Source: Geobacter sp. OR-1 (GTDB lineage: Bacteria > Desulfobacterota > Desulfuromonadia > Geobacterales > DSM-12255). From it: a DNA stretch of 64,000 bases. Positions 9,561-19,986 of this stretch are shown here, in pieces. Each line of letters starts with the position of its first letter. The first letter of the stretch is position 1. The notes under the pieces were generated by a model. That model did not search any database. It was not told the DNA's origin and worked only from the letters and a program-made list of their open reading frames with translations. The stretch is taken from positions 186,001 through 250,000 of the forward strand of contig NZ_BAZF01000005.1 in the NCBI RefSeq assembly GCF_000813145.1, written 5' to 3'. A program made the translations under genes and the position numbers.

Positions 9561-9752
9561 ATGTTCGGATTTGGCATGCCGGAACTGATAATAATACTTG
9601 TCATAGTAATAGTAATTTTCGGTGCCGGACGGCTCCCCGAGATCGGCGGCGCTTTGGGCAAGAGTATCCGGAATTTCAAGAAGGCATCGGAAGGCAAAGA
9701 CGAGATCGAAATCAAGCCCCGCAAAGATTCTGACGACAACAAAAACTCTTAA
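9561..9752 (+). CDS. tatA: Twin-arginine translocase TatA/TatE subunit
   Basis: A 63-residue TatA-type protein: a short N-terminus with [10 protein letters not shown], one membrane helix (about residues 7-22), the [20 protein letters not shown] hinge and amphipathic helix, and a charged tail. TatA forms the pore of the Tat pathway, which exports folded proteins bearing RR signals. The ATG follows GAGAGGAGAACCAC. No tatC or tatB lies adjacent. A terminator follows it, so it is probably a single-gene transcript. A predicted Tat-type leader occurs on the radical SAM protein at 25690-26790. Confidence 0.93.
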   Translation: MFGFGMPELIIILVIVIVIFGAGRLPEIGGALGKSIRNFKKASEGKDEIEIKPRKDSDDNKNS

Positions 9753-9772
9753 CAGCTGTACCTTCACATTTG

Positions 9773-9814
9773 GAGAGCCCCTCTGCCGGATACTGCTTTG
9801 GGGTCTCGCTTTTT
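9773..9814 (+). terminator. Rho-independent terminator after tatA
   Basis: GAGAGCCCC pairs with GGGGTCTC across an 18-base loop, with one bulged G, and a run of five T (GCTTTTTC) follows. It lies 20 bases after the tatA stop and ends before the rsmB start. Confidence 0.6.
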
Positions 9815-9865
9815 CACTTCGCAGCAGATCATTTCGTTTCAAGGCATTAACTTTAGGGAGATTCA

Positions 9866-11215
9866 TTGGCTACCGGCAATCCCCGTCATGCAGCATTTCT
9901 GATTCTCAACCGGATTGCCAGGGAGCGCTCCTACGCCGACATCCTTCTGAATCAGGAACTGACTCACGGCGCTGTTAAGGGTCAGGACCGGGGCCTGCTT
10001 ACGGAACTCGTGTACGGAGTACTTCGGCGCCAAGGAACCCTTGACCATTATATAAGCAGCTTTTCCACCGTGAGGATTGACCGGATCGAACGCTCCGTCC
10101 TGATACTTTTGCGGATCGGACTTTACCAACTACTGTTTCTGGACCGGGTACCCGTCTCAGCCGCGGTCAATGAAACTGTCAACCTTGCCAAAATCCTTGC
10201 TCCGAAAGCCGCCGGTTTTGTCAATGCCGTACTCCGGGAAACAGACCGCAAGCGCGACTCCATAACCTGGCCTGACAGGCAATCGGACCCGTCCGGTTGG
10301 ATTGCCGCCCGCCACTCCGTTCCGGCGTGGATTGCACGCATCTGGCTGGACCAACTCGGACCGGAAGAAGCAGACCTGCTCGCTACGGTTATGAGCGAAG
10401 CGCCACCACTTACAGTCAGAACAAACTCTCTTAAATGCACTCGCGATCAGTTGATCGAACGGCTCAACTCAGAGCAGACGCCTTCAGTGCCTTGTCAATT
10501 CTCCCCTCTCGGCATCCAGATACTTGCCCGCACGCCGTTGACTATGCTCGACAGTTACCGTGAAGGGCTTTTCACCATCCAGGATGAAGCATCGCAGCTT
10601 GCCGCCTTGATCCTTTCTCCGGCACCCGGCGACAGAGTACTGGATATCTGTGCTGCGCCTGGCGGCAAGGCAACATGTATTGCCGAACTTATGAACGATT
10701 CCGGGGAAGTGGTAGCCTGTGACATCAGTCCTCGCAGACTGGAACAGGTGAAGCTTCTGTCGGATCGCCTCGGAATAACGATAGTAAAGACAGCGGTTAT
10801 GGATGCGGAGAATTCCTTGCCCGCAGCAATTACGGACTCCTTCCAAAAGGTGCTGGTGGATGCCCCCTGTTCAGGCCTCGGAGTTTTGCGTAGAAACCCG
10901 GAAGGTAAATGGTGGAAAAGCCCTGATGATATCGACATGCTTTCAGAACGGCAGCGCCGTATCCTGAACAATTCGGCATCAGCAGTGGTTCCGGGAGGTG
11001 TCTTGGTCTATGCAACCTGCTCTACAAGTCCCCTGGAAAACGAGTCGGTAGTGGATGATTTTCTTTCACTGCATAACAATTTTGTGCTAGAAGATGTCAG
11101 AATACTTTTCCCCCAATATGCCGATCTGTGCAGCAATAACGGGCATTTTCGGCCATGGCCGCATCGGCATGGAATGGACGGTTTTTTTGCAGCTCGATTA
11201 AGGAGACAGGAATAA
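9866..11215 (+). CDS. rsmB: 16S rRNA (cytosine-967-C5)-methyltransferase
   Basis: A 449-residue RsmB/Sun protein. Residues 1-135 form the NusB-like RNA-binding domain. The Rossmann methyltransferase domain has the SAM loop LDICAAPGGKAT and two family cysteines, in VDAPCSGLGVLRRNP and YATCSTSPLENE. It methylates C967 of 16S rRNA with SAM. The start is a TTG at 9866 with GGGAG seven bases ahead. The rpe gene begins three bases after its stop, and Nudix and REC-GGDEF genes then overlap in turn, so all four are likely one transcript. Confidence 0.95.
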   Translation: MATGNPRHAAFLILNRIARERSYADILLNQELTHGAVKGQDRGLLTELVYGVLRRQGTLDHYISSFSTVRIDRIERSVLILLRIGLYQLLFLDRVPVSAAVNETVNLAKILAPKAAGFVNAVLRETDRKRDSITWPDRQSDPSGWIAARHSVPAWIARIWLDQLGPEEADLLATVMSEAPPLTVRTNSLKCTRDQLIERLNSEQTPSVPCQFSPLGIQILARTPLTMLDSYREGLFTIQDEASQLAALILSPAPGDRVLDICAAPGGKATCIAELMNDSGEVVACDISPRRLEQVKLLSDRLGITIVKTAVMDAENSLPAAITDSFQKVLVDAPCSGLGVLRRNPEGKWWKSPDDIDMLSERQRRILNNSASAVVPGGVLVYATCSTSPLENESVVDDFLSLHNNFVLEDVRILFPQYADLCSNNGHFRPWPHRHGMDGFFAARLRRQE

Positions 11216-11218
11216 AAC

Positions 11219-11884
11219 ATGAAGAAGATTGCGCCTTCGATTCTTTCGGCGGATTTCTCCCGCCTCGGCGATGAAGTGAAAGCGGTAACAACAGCAGGTG
11301 CAGACTACATCCACATCGACGTCATGGATGGTCACTTTGTCCCCAACATTACCATCGGCCCATTAATTGTGGAAGCGGTCCGCACGGTCACTGATCAGCC
11401 GCTGGACGTTCACCTGATGATTACCGACCCTGACCGGTATATTGCCGATTTCGCCAAAGCCGGCGCCGACATAATCGTAGTGCATGCCGAGGCCTGCAAC
11501 CACCTGAATCGGACGGTTCAATTGATCAAATCTCTGGGGAAAAAAGCCGGCGTTTCTCTTAACCCGGCAACCCCGCTGCAATGCCTCGATTATGTCCTTG
11601 ACGACCTTGACCTGGTGCTTCTGATGACCGTAAACCCCGGATTTGGCGGCCAGTCGTTTATAGATGCCTGCATCCCCAAGATTCAGACCCTTCGCGGCAT
11701 GCTTGACCGAAAGGGGCTCGAAACAGAACTCGAAGTGGATGGTGGGGTGAAGATCGAAAACATTGCCAGGATCTCTCATGCCGGTGCTGATGTCTTCGTA
11801 GCAGGCAGTGCCGTATTCGGCAGCACTGACTACTCTGCCACAATTGGCGAATTGAAGCGACTTGCGCGCGAACCGGTACTCTGA
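11219..11884 (+). CDS. rpe: Ribulose-phosphate 3-epimerase
   Basis: A 221-residue TIM-barrel enzyme that interconverts ribulose 5-phosphate and xylulose 5-phosphate in the pentose phosphate pathway. Diagnostic segments are [14 protein letters not shown] at the N-terminus, [14 protein letters not shown] with metal-binding residues, [18 protein letters not shown] and EVDGGV. Length is standard. It starts three bases after rsmB, preceded by AGGAGACAGG, and its end overlaps the next gene by 23 bases. Confidence 0.97.
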   Translation: MKKIAPSILSADFSRLGDEVKAVTTAGADYIHIDVMDGHFVPNITIGPLIVEAVRTVTDQPLDVHLMITDPDRYIADFAKAGADIIVVHAEACNHLNRTVQLIKSLGKKAGVSLNPATPLQCLDYVLDDLDLVLLMTVNPGFGGQSFIDACIPKIQTLRGMLDRKGLETELEVDGGVKIENIARISHAGADVFVAGSAVFGSTDYSATIGELKRLAREPVL

Positions 11885-12464
11885 CATCTTTATCAGTCGA
11901 ATCCGTTCCACCCTCGCATCGCGACTGCGAAAAGTGCTTCCTCCCGGCCCAGTCCCCGCTGCCGTGCTGGTCCCAGTTTTTCTCAAGGAGGGGGATTTTC
12001 ACCTGCTATTCACCAAACGATCAGAACATCTCAACCACCATGCCGGAGAGATATCGTTTCCGGGCGGTGTATGCAACCCAGAGGAGCACCCAAGAGATGC
12101 GGCACTTCGCGAGACCTGGGAAGAGATCGGCATTGAGCCGGCGCAAGTGGATATTCTCGGCCCCCTAGACGATGTTTATTCGATTCACCACTATAATGTG
12201 ACCCCGTTCATTGGCTTTATTTCAGACAAATTTCAATTAAAGTTAAACAGTTCGGAGATCGATAAGATAATTGATGTGCCGATAAAACACCTGTTGAACC
12301 CTTTTTTCTTCAGAATAGAAGAATGGGGCTGGCAAGGGAGAAACTATCCGGTATACTTTTACAGTTACAATGGCGACGATATCTGGGGGATGACCGCGGA
12401 AATCGTGATGAATTTTCTTGATGTAGCTTTTGAGAGGGGACCCCAAAACAGCCAATGTCAGTGA
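11862..12464 (+). CDS. Nudix hydrolase, CoA pyrophosphatase type
   Basis: A 200-residue Nudix protein. The Nudix box runs from [20 protein letters not shown] to EEIGI, and ahead of it [19 protein letters not shown] matches the signature of the CoA-diphosphatase (NudL/YeaB) subgroup, which splits CoA into 4'-phosphopantetheine and 3',5'-ADP. The start is a TTG inside rpe, giving a 23-base overlap; a later start would remove conserved N-terminal residues. Translational coupling is likely. The substrate is inferred from the subgroup signature. Confidence 0.88.
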   Translation: MRANRYSDIFISRIRSTLASRLRKVLPPGPVPAAVLVPVFLKEGDFHLLFTKRSEHLNHHAGEISFPGGVCNPEEHPRDAALRETWEEIGIEPAQVDILGPLDDVYSIHHYNVTPFIGFISDKFQLKLNSSEIDKIIDVPIKHLLNPFFFRIEEWGWQGRNYPVYFYSYNGDDIWGMTAEIVMNFLDVAFERGPQNSQCQ

Positions 12465-13387
12465 ACATGCTGATAATAGATGATTCCGACAAGGTGCGGG
12501 AGCAGATTATACATACCCTTCAATCCGTGTCGTTCTGCGATCAATATCTTGAAGCCCGTGACGGTCTCGAAGGTTTCAAGATCCTTATCGACAACCCGAC
12601 CATAGATCTGATCCTATGTGACCTTGAAATGCCACGGATGGACGGCTTCAAGTTCATCACGATGGTAAGATCGCGTGATGACCTGAAAAGCATCCCGGTT
12701 ATCATACTTACGGCGCGGGAGACCCGTGAACTGAAGATAAAGGGGCTGGAGCAGGGAGCAAGCGACTATGTAACAAAGCCGTTCGACCCAGGAGAACTGG
12801 TGGCTCGGGTTAAAGTGCAGTTAAAACTCAAACTGCTGCAGGACGAACTCAAGCGCTCCAACGAAATGCTCAAGGAGCTTTCCAACACAGATCCGCTCAC
12901 GCAACTGTTCAATCGCCGATACATGATGGAGGTGCTTGACCGGGAGATTCAGCGAACCGCACGTAAAGGCTCGCCTATTTCGATTCTACTTATTGACATC
13001 GATCATTTTAAAAAGGTTAACGATACCTACGGGCATCAGCTGGGAGACGTGGTCCTGGTCAATGTTGCCAATGTTATCAGGAAATACCTTCGTACTTATG
13101 ATGTTGCTGCACGTTACGGAGGAGAAGAGTTTGTCGCCATTCTTCCTGAAACACCCCTCGACGAAGCGATTACGGTTGCGGAGAGAATCCGTGCCGCCAC
13201 CCAGCAGTCCAGTTTTTCCAACAAGCTTCAGAGTCTGAAGATTACGATCAGTATCGGAGTGGCCACCTTCCCGATGCCTGGTCTCGATTCAGTTGACGAC
13301 CTGATTAGAATAGCCGACGAAGGGTTGTATCGGGCAAAATCCGAAGGTAGAAACCGTGTCATAACCCTTCAGCAGGTAACACACTAG
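12455..13387 (+). CDS. Response regulator with GGDEF output (diguanylate cyclase)
   Basis: A 310-residue protein with a receiver domain (about 1-120; phospho-acceptor Asp in LILCDLEMPRMDG, Thr in ILTARET, Lys in VTKPFDPGE), a short helical linker, and a GGDEF domain (about 145-305). The active-site motif is GGEEF, a functional variant, and an I-site RTYD lies five residues ahead. Phosphorylation should stimulate c-di-GMP synthesis. It overlaps the Nudix gene by 10 bases. No histidine kinase lies next to it. Confidence 0.93.
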   Translation: MSVNMLIIDDSDKVREQIIHTLQSVSFCDQYLEARDGLEGFKILIDNPTIDLILCDLEMPRMDGFKFITMVRSRDDLKSIPVIILTARETRELKIKGLEQGASDYVTKPFDPGELVARVKVQLKLKLLQDELKRSNEMLKELSNTDPLTQLFNRRYMMEVLDREIQRTARKGSPISILLIDIDHFKKVNDTYGHQLGDVVLVNVANVIRKYLRTYDVAARYGGEEFVAILPETPLDEAITVAERIRAATQQSSFSNKLQSLKITISIGVATFPMPGLDSVDDLIRIADEGLYRAKSEGRNRVITLQQVTH

Positions 13388-13413
13388 CACCACCCACTGC
13401 AATCCTCTGCAAT

Positions 13414-14067
13414 TCAATTACCCGGGAAATTACATATCTCCTGTAAAACACAGGCACTGCAGAATGGCCTTTTCCGGCAATACTCCTTGCACTGCATCAC
13501 AATAAGCGCGTGGTATTCATTGTAAAGGGCAGGGTCACTCTCCAGCCGCGACATGAATAACGTGCGGATCTCCTCGTAACCCGAACCTTCCCCAATAATC
13601 CCGAGACGCGTGAAAAGCCTGCCGGTGTAGGCATCGACGACAAAGGTCGGATAATTCCCGGCATAAAGCAGAATTGAGTCACATGTTTCGCGGCCGATAC
13701 CATGTACGGCCAGCAGTTCATCGCGAGTGGAAGCCAGCGGTTCGGCAGACATCAGGTCGAGGCGACCGGCGTACCTTTCCCAGAGCCAGTCAACAAAGCA
13801 CTTCAACCTCTTGGTTTTGACATTTAAAAAACCGGCTGGGCGAATCAGCTCAGAAAGGCGATCCTGCGGCAACGCCCGGATACCTTCGGGTGTCAGGAGA
13901 TCTTCCTGTTTCAGATTCGCCAGAGCCTTTTCAACATTTGCCCAATTGGTGTTTTGGGTAAGGATTGCCCCGACGCAGACCTCGAAAGGGGTATCAGCCG
14001 GCCACCAGCGGCAGGGGCCGAATCGACGGTAGAGCCGCTCGTAAATATCAAGGAGAAGGCTGGTCAT
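13414..14067 (-). CDS. HhH-GPD DNA glycosylase with 4Fe-4S cluster, MagIII-like
   Basis: A 217-residue protein of the endonuclease III superfamily. The helix-hairpin-helix GIGRETCDSILLYAGNYP, the catalytic aspartate in VVDAYTGRL and a C-terminal cluster loop CKEYCRKRPFCSACVLQEIC are visible. Endonuclease III has a lysine in the hairpin (GxGRKTAN); here that position is Glu, as in the 3-methyladenine glycosylase MagIII. It therefore probably removes alkylated bases without lyase activity. It is the last gene of the gat-glnE run and overlaps the small upstream gene by four bases. Confidence 0.85.
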   Translation of the reverse strand: MTSLLLDIYERLYRRFGPCRWWPADTPFEVCVGAILTQNTNWANVEKALANLKQEDLLTPEGIRALPQDRLSELIRPAGFLNVKTKRLKCFVDWLWERYAGRLDLMSAEPLASTRDELLAVHGIGRETCDSILLYAGNYPTFVVDAYTGRLFTRLGIIGEGSGYEEIRTLFMSRLESDPALYNEYHALIVMQCKEYCRKRPFCSACVLQEICNFPGN

Positions 14068-14258
14068 CCCTGGGTCATGGCCCGGAGGAACTCTTTGCAG
14101 TCGCTGAGCTTCCGCTCCAGCCGGAAAAGTTCCTCGGGGGTGTAAACCGCTTCTCCGCGGTCAATTTCGGCTTCAAGGGCGTGGATCGACTCCAATATGT
14201 CGGGCTGGCGATTTGCTGGTTCCTGCAAACCGAGCAGATAAAGGTTTTTCCCGCTCAT
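14064..14258 (-). CDS. Small hypothetical protein between glnE and the glycosylase
   Basis: A 64-residue protein, mostly helical and rich in Glu, Leu and Arg (ESIHALEAEIDRGEAVY, then a second helix). No family was recognised. It overlaps the end of glnE by four bases and the glycosylase start by four bases (ATGA junctions on both sides), which is strong evidence that it is really translated as part of the operon. It may be a small helical adaptor, but no function can be assigned. Confidence 0.6.
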   Translation of the reverse strand: MSGKNLYLLGLQEPANRQPDILESIHALEAEIDRGEAVYTPEELFRLERKLSDCKEFLRAMTQG

Positions 14259-17200
14259 CCCCCACCCCCCAGGATCCGGTGGTAAACTTCACGGACCGTG
14301 TCGGTCACCTGTTCGTACTCCTGCATTAAGACAGTTCCCGGATTTTTGAGCTTCGGGTCATAGCCAAGACGCAGGGCGAGCTTATTCAGGTAGCTTTTTG
14401 ACCCACCGAGATCATTCATCGAATAATCGTGGATTATCCGGAGCCTGTTTTCAAGACGACGGAGGAATTTATACCCATTTATCAGGGCATCACCGTCTTC
14501 TTGGGATAATACCCCGTCCGCCCGCAATGCCTTGAGAGAGACCAGGGTGTTGGTATTGCGAATTTCCGGCAACCCGTGACCGTGACTCAACTGCAGGTAT
14601 TGGACAATAAACTCCACATCCACCATACCGCCCCGGCCGGTCTTGATGTTGTAGTTTCCGGCACTCTCCCGGGCAATCTCGTTTTCCATCCGCATCCTGA
14701 GGCGATGGATCTCTGGGCGGACCGACTCATCGATACCGCTTCCGTAAACCGATTGCCGCACCACTTCTTCTATCGACTCCGCCAGCAGTTCTTCGCCGAG
14801 CACTACCCTCGCTTTTGTCAAGGCTTGACGCTCCCAGACCTGCGCCTCCCGGCGATGATACTCCCGAAAAGAATCCAGAGAGGTCACCAGCGGACCGGCG
14901 TTGCCGGACGGCCTGAGACGGGTATCGATCTTATATACATACCCTTCCCTGGTCTGAGTGGTAAGAATCATGATGATCTTCTGCCCCAGCTTGGCGAAAT
15001 ATTCATGATTGCTTATCTGTTTTTCGCCATCGGTAAATCCCTGATGATCAAAGATGTAGATAATGTCCAGATCAGAATGGTAATTGAGCTCTCCGCCACC
15101 CATCTTACCCATGGCCAGAATGGCAAACGAGGCAGGTTTTACCTCTCCGGAGAGGTCGGTAAACGTCGGAGTGCCGAAACGGGAGAGTTCTGTCCTGGCT
15201 AGATTGAAGGCTGCGGCCAGGCAAACCTCGGCAAGGCTCGTCAACTGAGTGGCAATCTCAGTCTGGCCAAACTTGCCGTAGATGTCATTCATCCCAATCC
15301 GGAGAAATTCCTCGTGGCGGTATATCCTGAGGACGTCAAGTTGCTCTTCGAGGTCAGAAGCCTTGTTCAGGAGCGCCGCAAGTTCCTCCTTCATGAAGTC
15401 GGGCTCTTTGAGGGCAGCAGCATAGGTCTTTGCCACCATGCTGTCGAGAATTTCCGGGTGGCCGATGAAGATCTTAGATAGGAACTCCGACACGCCAAAC
15501 ATTGACACCAGGAGCTTCAACACCTGCCGGTTCTCTGCCAACAAGGCATAAAACGTTGACCGCGAACCGACTGCCGAAAGAAACCGCTCGAGGTTGGACA
15601 GAGCCATATCCGGGTCCGGAGAGGCAAATATCTCCTGAAGGAGCAGTGGGGCAATCTTTTCGAGAATTCGTCGCGCCCGCTCGGTCAGGTTGGCCCGTAT
15701 CGGGCCGTCGCGCAGGATCAGCAGATTGTTGTATGCCGAGTCAACATTCTCGAAACGGCGCTCCGCAAGCATGTCTTTAATAAGATCGGAGTCGGCGCGA
15801 TGATCGAAGAAGGTGTACACATCGGGCCTGACCTCTTCGTGCAGTTTCTGGTCGCGCTCCAGGAAGAGCCCGCCGTAAATCGCCGAGACATTATTTCTGT
15901 GGCCCTCAAGGGTCTGACGAAACCGCTCGACCCCGTTTGACCGAAGAAATCCGCACCTTCTGGCCAGTGCTCCATACTCGTCATCCTTGCGGGGCAAACT
16001 GTGGGTCTGACGCTCCTGAACCACCTGAATACGGTGCTCCACAGTCCGCAAAAACCGGTATGCCTCGCACAGGTCATAATGATCGTCATCTCTTATGATC
16101 CGGGCGTTCTTAAGCACTCCAAGCGCCTTCAACGAATTGCGCTCCCGCAACATCTTGTTTTTTCCTGCATAGACAAGCTGAAGCGCCTGGATAAAGAATT
16201 CGATCTCCCGGATTCCACCGCGGCCGAGCTTGATGTTGTATTCACCTTCACGTTCGCGGGCAAGTGAGGCATCAATCTTCTTTTTCATCCCCATCATATC
16301 CTCGATCAGGTTGTAATCGAGATACTTGCGATAAATGAATGGTTCAATGGCACTGAGGAATTTTTCACCCAGATCCAGGGAACCGGCAACCGGCCTCGCT
16401 TTCAGCATTGCCGAACGCTCCCACGACTGCCCCCACAGTTCGTAGTACACCTCGGCAGACCGAAGCGATATCGCCATGTCGCCGCTCTTTCCCTCCGGCC
16501 GCAGCCCCAGATCGACCCTAAAGACGAACCCGTCGTCGGTCACGTGAGAAATGGCCTTGGCAATCATCTCGGAGAGTTTCACAAAAAAAGCATGCAGCGA
16601 AATTATGCCACACTTTACCCCACTATCGTCGACAACTCCGCAAGTTTCACCTTTGTCCGATGAGTAGAGACAGATAATGTCTATATCGGATGAGAAATTC
16701 AACTCCTGGCCGCCAAACTTTCCCATCCCGAGAATTGTTAGTTCCGCGGGCTCCAGCCCCTGCCCGGTTTCCATCAACGGCTCGCCATGCTCCGCAACAA
16801 GGGCTCTTCGGGCAACATCGTGCGCAGTATTGAGGGTAGCCTCTGCCAGCAGAGTCAACTCCATGGTCACTTCTTCCAAAGGAGCCAACCCTGCAAGGTC
16901 TCTTGCGGCTATCCGCAAAATCTCCGCATACTTGAAACGTCGGAGAATAGGCAAAAGGGCAGGGTAATCCGCGGGTTCCGCCACAAACCCTTTAAGAGCG
17001 TCAAGGAGTTCCCCGGGCTGCCGGGAACGGTCAATTCGCCTTTCGATGAAGAGTTCCCTGAAATACGAAGGGTCGCGACAGAGGATATTGGTAAGGAATG
17101 GAGAGGCACCACAGATGACCAAAAGCTGGTTGAGCCTGGTTTTTACGGAACAGACCGACTGCAGCTGGTCATGGGGGACAACGGCGGAAACCCGCTCCAG

Positions 17201-17431
17201 CCCGTTCAGAGCCATATCAGGAAGAGAGGTAGCCAGAGATTGCACAGTAATGGCGACCAGCACGTCAACAGAGAAGATTTCGGACAATAGGCGCAAGTTC
17301 GCTGCCGACCTGGCGGCGAATACGAATCCGCGTGACTCCAGCACCTCGGTCAGGAGCTGGTCCGACTCAGGCGAAACAGGCTCCTGCAGCACTTCGGAAA
17401 GCCTGGCAATAAAATCGGCTACCGGGCTCAT
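14255..17431 (-). CDS. glnE: Bifunctional glutamine synthetase adenylyltransferase/adenylyl-removing enzyme
   Basis: A 1058-residue GlnE that attaches and removes AMP on glutamine synthetase according to nitrogen state (PII and glutamine). It has two nucleotidyltransferase domains with the expected duplicated motif: [20 protein letters not shown] in the N-terminal half (deadenylylase) and [20 protein letters not shown] in the C-terminal half (adenylylase). Each is followed by the companion RLRPSG or [10 protein letters not shown] motif and GRGG(I/M)xxVE-type helix. The gene is full length. Its start overlaps the mtnA stop by four bases. Confidence 0.97.
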   Translation of the reverse strand: MSPVADFIARLSEVLQEPVSPESDQLLTEVLESRGFVFAARSAANLRLLSEIFSVDVLVAITVQSLATSLPDMALNGLERVSAVVPHDQLQSVCSVKTRLNQLLVICGASPFLTNILCRDPSYFRELFIERRIDRSRQPGELLDALKGFVAEPADYPALLPILRRFKYAEILRIAARDLAGLAPLEEVTMELTLLAEATLNTAHDVARRALVAEHGEPLMETGQGLEPAELTILGMGKFGGQELNFSSDIDIICLYSSDKGETCGVVDDSGVKCGIISLHAFFVKLSEMIAKAISHVTDDGFVFRVDLGLRPEGKSGDMAISLRSAEVYYELWGQSWERSAMLKARPVAGSLDLGEKFLSAIEPFIYRKYLDYNLIEDMMGMKKKIDASLAREREGEYNIKLGRGGIREIEFFIQALQLVYAGKNKMLRERNSLKALGVLKNARIIRDDDHYDLCEAYRFLRTVEHRIQVVQERQTHSLPRKDDEYGALARRCGFLRSNGVERFRQTLEGHRNNVSAIYGGLFLERDQKLHEEVRPDVYTFFDHRADSDLIKDMLAERRFENVDSAYNNLLILRDGPIRANLTERARRILEKIAPLLLQEIFASPDPDMALSNLERFLSAVGSRSTFYALLAENRQVLKLLVSMFGVSEFLSKIFIGHPEILDSMVAKTYAAALKEPDFMKEELAALLNKASDLEEQLDVLRIYRHEEFLRIGMNDIYGKFGQTEIATQLTSLAEVCLAAAFNLARTELSRFGTPTFTDLSGEVKPASFAILAMGKMGGGELNYHSDLDIIYIFDHQGFTDGEKQISNHEYFAKLGQKIIMILTTQTREGYVYKIDTRLRPSGNAGPLVTSLDSFREYHRREAQVWERQALTKARVVLGEELLAESIEEVVRQSVYGSGIDESVRPEIHRLRMRMENEIARESAGNYNIKTGRGGMVDVEFIVQYLQLSHGHGLPEIRNTNTLVSLKALRADGVLSQEDGDALINGYKFLRRLENRLRIIHDYSMNDLGGSKSYLNKLALRLGYDPKLKNPGTVLMQEYEQVTDTVREVYHRILGGGG

Positions 17432-18468
17432 CCCTTTGCCAGAGCAGCGAGAGATCCCGTGTAATCACCATGCGCCACACCCTTTTCCGTTATGATTGCG
17501 GTAACATACCGAGCCGGCGTCACATCGAAAGCAGGGTTTTGTACCTTAACCCCTTCGGGAGCGATCTGTACCCCTTTAATCTGCGTTACTTCCGTTATGG
17601 GCCGCTCCTCGATCGGTATTTTTTCTCCGCAGTCAAGCGTTAGATCAAGAGTCGAAATCGGGGCAGCTACATAAAAAGGAATCCTGTGTTCTTTTGCCAG
17701 AACCGCCACGCTGTAGGTGCCGATCTTGTTTGCGGTGTCACCATTTGCCGCGATCCGGTCCGCCCCCACCACGCAGCAATCAATCTCCCCTTGCTGCATG
17801 AGCCAGCCAGCCATATTGTCGGAGATGAGCGTTACCGGTATGCCGTCCTTCATCAATTCCCATGCCGTAAGCCGAGCCCCCTGCAACCAGGGGCGGGTTT
17901 CGTCCGCAATAACCTTGATCTTCTTACCGGCCTCGTGCGCAGCCCTGATTACGCCCAGTGCCGTACCGTACCCCGCGGTAGCAAGTCCGCCAGCGTTGCA
18001 GTGGGTAAGGACTGTGGCACCGGCCTTGATCAGTGGTGCGCCGTTGGCGCCAATGGCCTTACAAATCTGCAGGTCTTCGCTTTCAACGGCAATCGCCTCA
18101 GCCTTCAGGATCGCCCTGATCGAGTTGATATCTCTATCGCGATGCGCTTCGGCAACCCGCTTCATCCTTTCAATTGCCCAGAAGAGATTGACTGCCGTTG
18201 GTCTTGTCCTGGCGATGACATCGCAGACATTGGAAAGCTGGCGAAAGAACGACTCGTGGGTGTCGGCGATAATATCCCTTGCCCCCAGCGCAACCCCCAT
18301 GGCAGCGGCAACGCCGATTGCCGGCGCACCGCGGATTATCATCCCGCGGATCGCTTCGGCAACCCCCTGAAAATCCGAGTACTCGTTGTACACCTCTTCG
18401 GAGGGGAGACGGGTCTGATCTATCATTATTACCCTGTCGTCGCGCCATTCTATGGTTCGGAAAGACAT
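17428..18468 (-). CDS. mtnA: S-methyl-5-thioribose-1-phosphate isomerase
   Basis: A 346-residue MtnA that converts methylthioribose 1-phosphate to methylthioribulose 1-phosphate in methionine salvage; it belongs to the eIF2B-related family. Visible hallmarks are [14 protein letters not shown] near residue 45, [18 protein letters not shown] with the catalytic Cys around 160, [19 protein letters not shown] with the catalytic Asp around 240, and [10 protein letters not shown]. It follows gatB by four bases and overlaps glnE. No other salvage genes are near. Confidence 0.96.
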   Translation of the reverse strand: MSFRTIEWRDDRVIMIDQTRLPSEEVYNEYSDFQGVAEAIRGMIIRGAPAIGVAAAMGVALGARDIIADTHESFFRQLSNVCDVIARTRPTAVNLFWAIERMKRVAEAHRDRDINSIRAILKAEAIAVESEDLQICKAIGANGAPLIKAGATVLTHCNAGGLATAGYGTALGVIRAAHEAGKKIKVIADETRPWLQGARLTAWELMKDGIPVTLISDNMAGWLMQQGEIDCCVVGADRIAANGDTANKIGTYSVAVLAKEHRIPFYVAAPISTLDLTLDCGEKIPIEERPITEVTQIKGVQIAPEGVKVQNPAFDVTPARYVTAIITEKGVAHGDYTGSLAALAKG

Positions 18469-18472
18469 TGCT

Positions 18473-19912
18473 CTATCCTTTCAGCTTCTTAACCAGCAGA
18501 TCGTTCACCACCGCCGGGTTGGCCTTACCCTTTGAGGCCCGCATGACCTGGCCGACAAAGAAGCCGAACACCTTGTCCTTGCCGCCCCGGTACTCTTCCA
18601 CCTGACCCATGTTGGCAGCCATGATCTCGTCGATGATCTTTTCGATCTCGCCGGTGTCAGAGACCTGAACAAGCCCCTTCTCCTCGACGATCTTCGCCGG
18701 CTCGCCGCCGTTCTGCCACATCTCGTCAAAGACCGTCTTGGCGATCTTGCCGGAGATAGTCCCCTTTTCGATGAGCGCCAGGAGCGCGGCCAGTTGTTTC
18801 GGTGTCACCGGGCAGGCAATGATCTCCAGGCCGTTATCGTTCAGTCCCCGGGTCACCTCTCCCATGATCCAGTTGGCGGCCATTTTGGGTTGCGAACCTG
18901 CGGCAAGACACGCCTCGAAGTATTCGGCAAGTTCACGGACTGCGGTAAGAACTTCGGCATCATAGGGAGTCAGCCCCATCTCTGACTGGTAGCGCAATAG
19001 CTTTGCCTCAGGCAGTTCCGGAAGCGAAAGCCTCGTATCCTCCACCCAATCGTTGGAGATCACCAGCGGCACCAGATCCGGATCAGGGAAGTAGCGGTAG
19101 TCGTGCGCCTCCTCCTTGCCTCTCATGGAGCGGGTTTCGCCCGTGTTGGGGTCGAACAGCCGGGTCTCCTGCACTACCTTGCCGCCATCCTCGATCAATT
19201 CGATCTGGCGCTCGATCTCGTATTCAATCGCCTGCTTGACGAACCGGAACGAGTTGACGTTCTTGGTCTCGGTCCTGGTCCCGAACCGGTCCGAACCGAT
19301 GCGCATCACGGAAACGTTGGCATCGCAACGAAAACTCCCCTCCTCCATGTTGCCGTCGCAAATCCCGAGATACACCACGATCTGGTGGAGTTTTTTCAGG
19401 TAGGCAACTGCTTCGTCGGCAGTTCTGATGTCCGGTTCGGAAACGATTTCCAGCAAAGGGGTGCAGGCGCGGTTAAGATCAACGCCGGAACCGCTGCCGA
19501 GGCCGGGGATGTCGGAGTGCACCAGTTTGCCGGCGTCCTCTTCCATATGGATGCGGGTAATGCCGATTCTCTTGGCGCCCAAATCGGCGTCTATGTCCAG
19601 GTGTCCCTTTACGCAGATTGGGAGTTCGTACTGGCTGATCTGGTAACCCTTGGGGAGATCGGGGTAGAAGTAGTTCTTCCTCGCGAAGATGCTCCGTGGC
19701 GAGATGGCGCAGTTGGTCGCCAAGCCGGCCTTGATGGCGTATTCAACCACCTTTTTGTTGAGCACCGGCAGAGCGCCGGGAAGGCCGAGACAGACCGGGC
19801 AGGTCTGGGAGTTGGGAGATGCGCCGAACTGCGTGGAGCAACCGCAGAAAATCTTGGTATTGGTTTTCAGCTGAACGTGGACTTCGAGTCCGATTACCGC
19901 TTGGTATTTCAT
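18473..19912 (-). CDS. gatB: Aspartyl/glutamyl-tRNA amidotransferase subunit B
   Basis: A 479-residue GatB, the tRNA-binding and kinase subunit of the GatCAB enzyme that converts Glu-tRNA(Gln) and/or Asp-tRNA(Asn) to the amide form. The N-terminus [20 protein letters not shown], a zinc-type Cys set ([20 protein letters not shown]) and [12 protein letters not shown] are all family signatures; the C-terminal YqeY-like tail ends the protein. It follows gatA by 70 bases, with an inverted repeat in the gap. The gene is intact. Confidence 0.97.
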   Translation of the reverse strand: MKYQAVIGLEVHVQLKTNTKIFCGCSTQFGASPNSQTCPVCLGLPGALPVLNKKVVEYAIKAGLATNCAISPRSIFARKNYFYPDLPKGYQISQYELPICVKGHLDIDADLGAKRIGITRIHMEEDAGKLVHSDIPGLGSGSGVDLNRACTPLLEIVSEPDIRTADEAVAYLKKLHQIVVYLGICDGNMEEGSFRCDANVSVMRIGSDRFGTRTETKNVNSFRFVKQAIEYEIERQIELIEDGGKVVQETRLFDPNTGETRSMRGKEEAHDYRYFPDPDLVPLVISNDWVEDTRLSLPELPEAKLLRYQSEMGLTPYDAEVLTAVRELAEYFEACLAAGSQPKMAANWIMGEVTRGLNDNGLEIIACPVTPKQLAALLALIEKGTISGKIAKTVFDEMWQNGGEPAKIVEEKGLVQVSDTGEIEKIIDEIMAANMGQVEEYRGGKDKVFGFFVGQVMRASKGKANPAVVNDLLVKKLKG

Positions 19913-19934
19913 CTGTTATTCTCCGGTATTCGTC

Positions 19935-19986
19935 GTAGAGGCGCCACAAATAACGCCCAAAAAGACACGATAAAACGTGCCTCTAC
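19935..19986. repeat. Inverted repeat in the gatA-gatB gap
   Basis: GTAGAGGC (19935-19942) and GCCTCTAC (19979-19986) are perfect inverted copies flanking a 36-base middle that itself holds CACGATAAAACGTG with a T-run on the minus strand. The right arm covers the gatA stop codon. It resembles small interspersed palindromes and could act as an attenuator or mRNA stabiliser inside the gat operon. Repeat-family status is untested. Confidence 0.45.

Noticed and set aside
17686-18492. 268-codon plus-strand ORF opposite mtnA
   Set aside because: Antisense to a complete, clearly conserved enzyme gene; no family signature or ribosome site.
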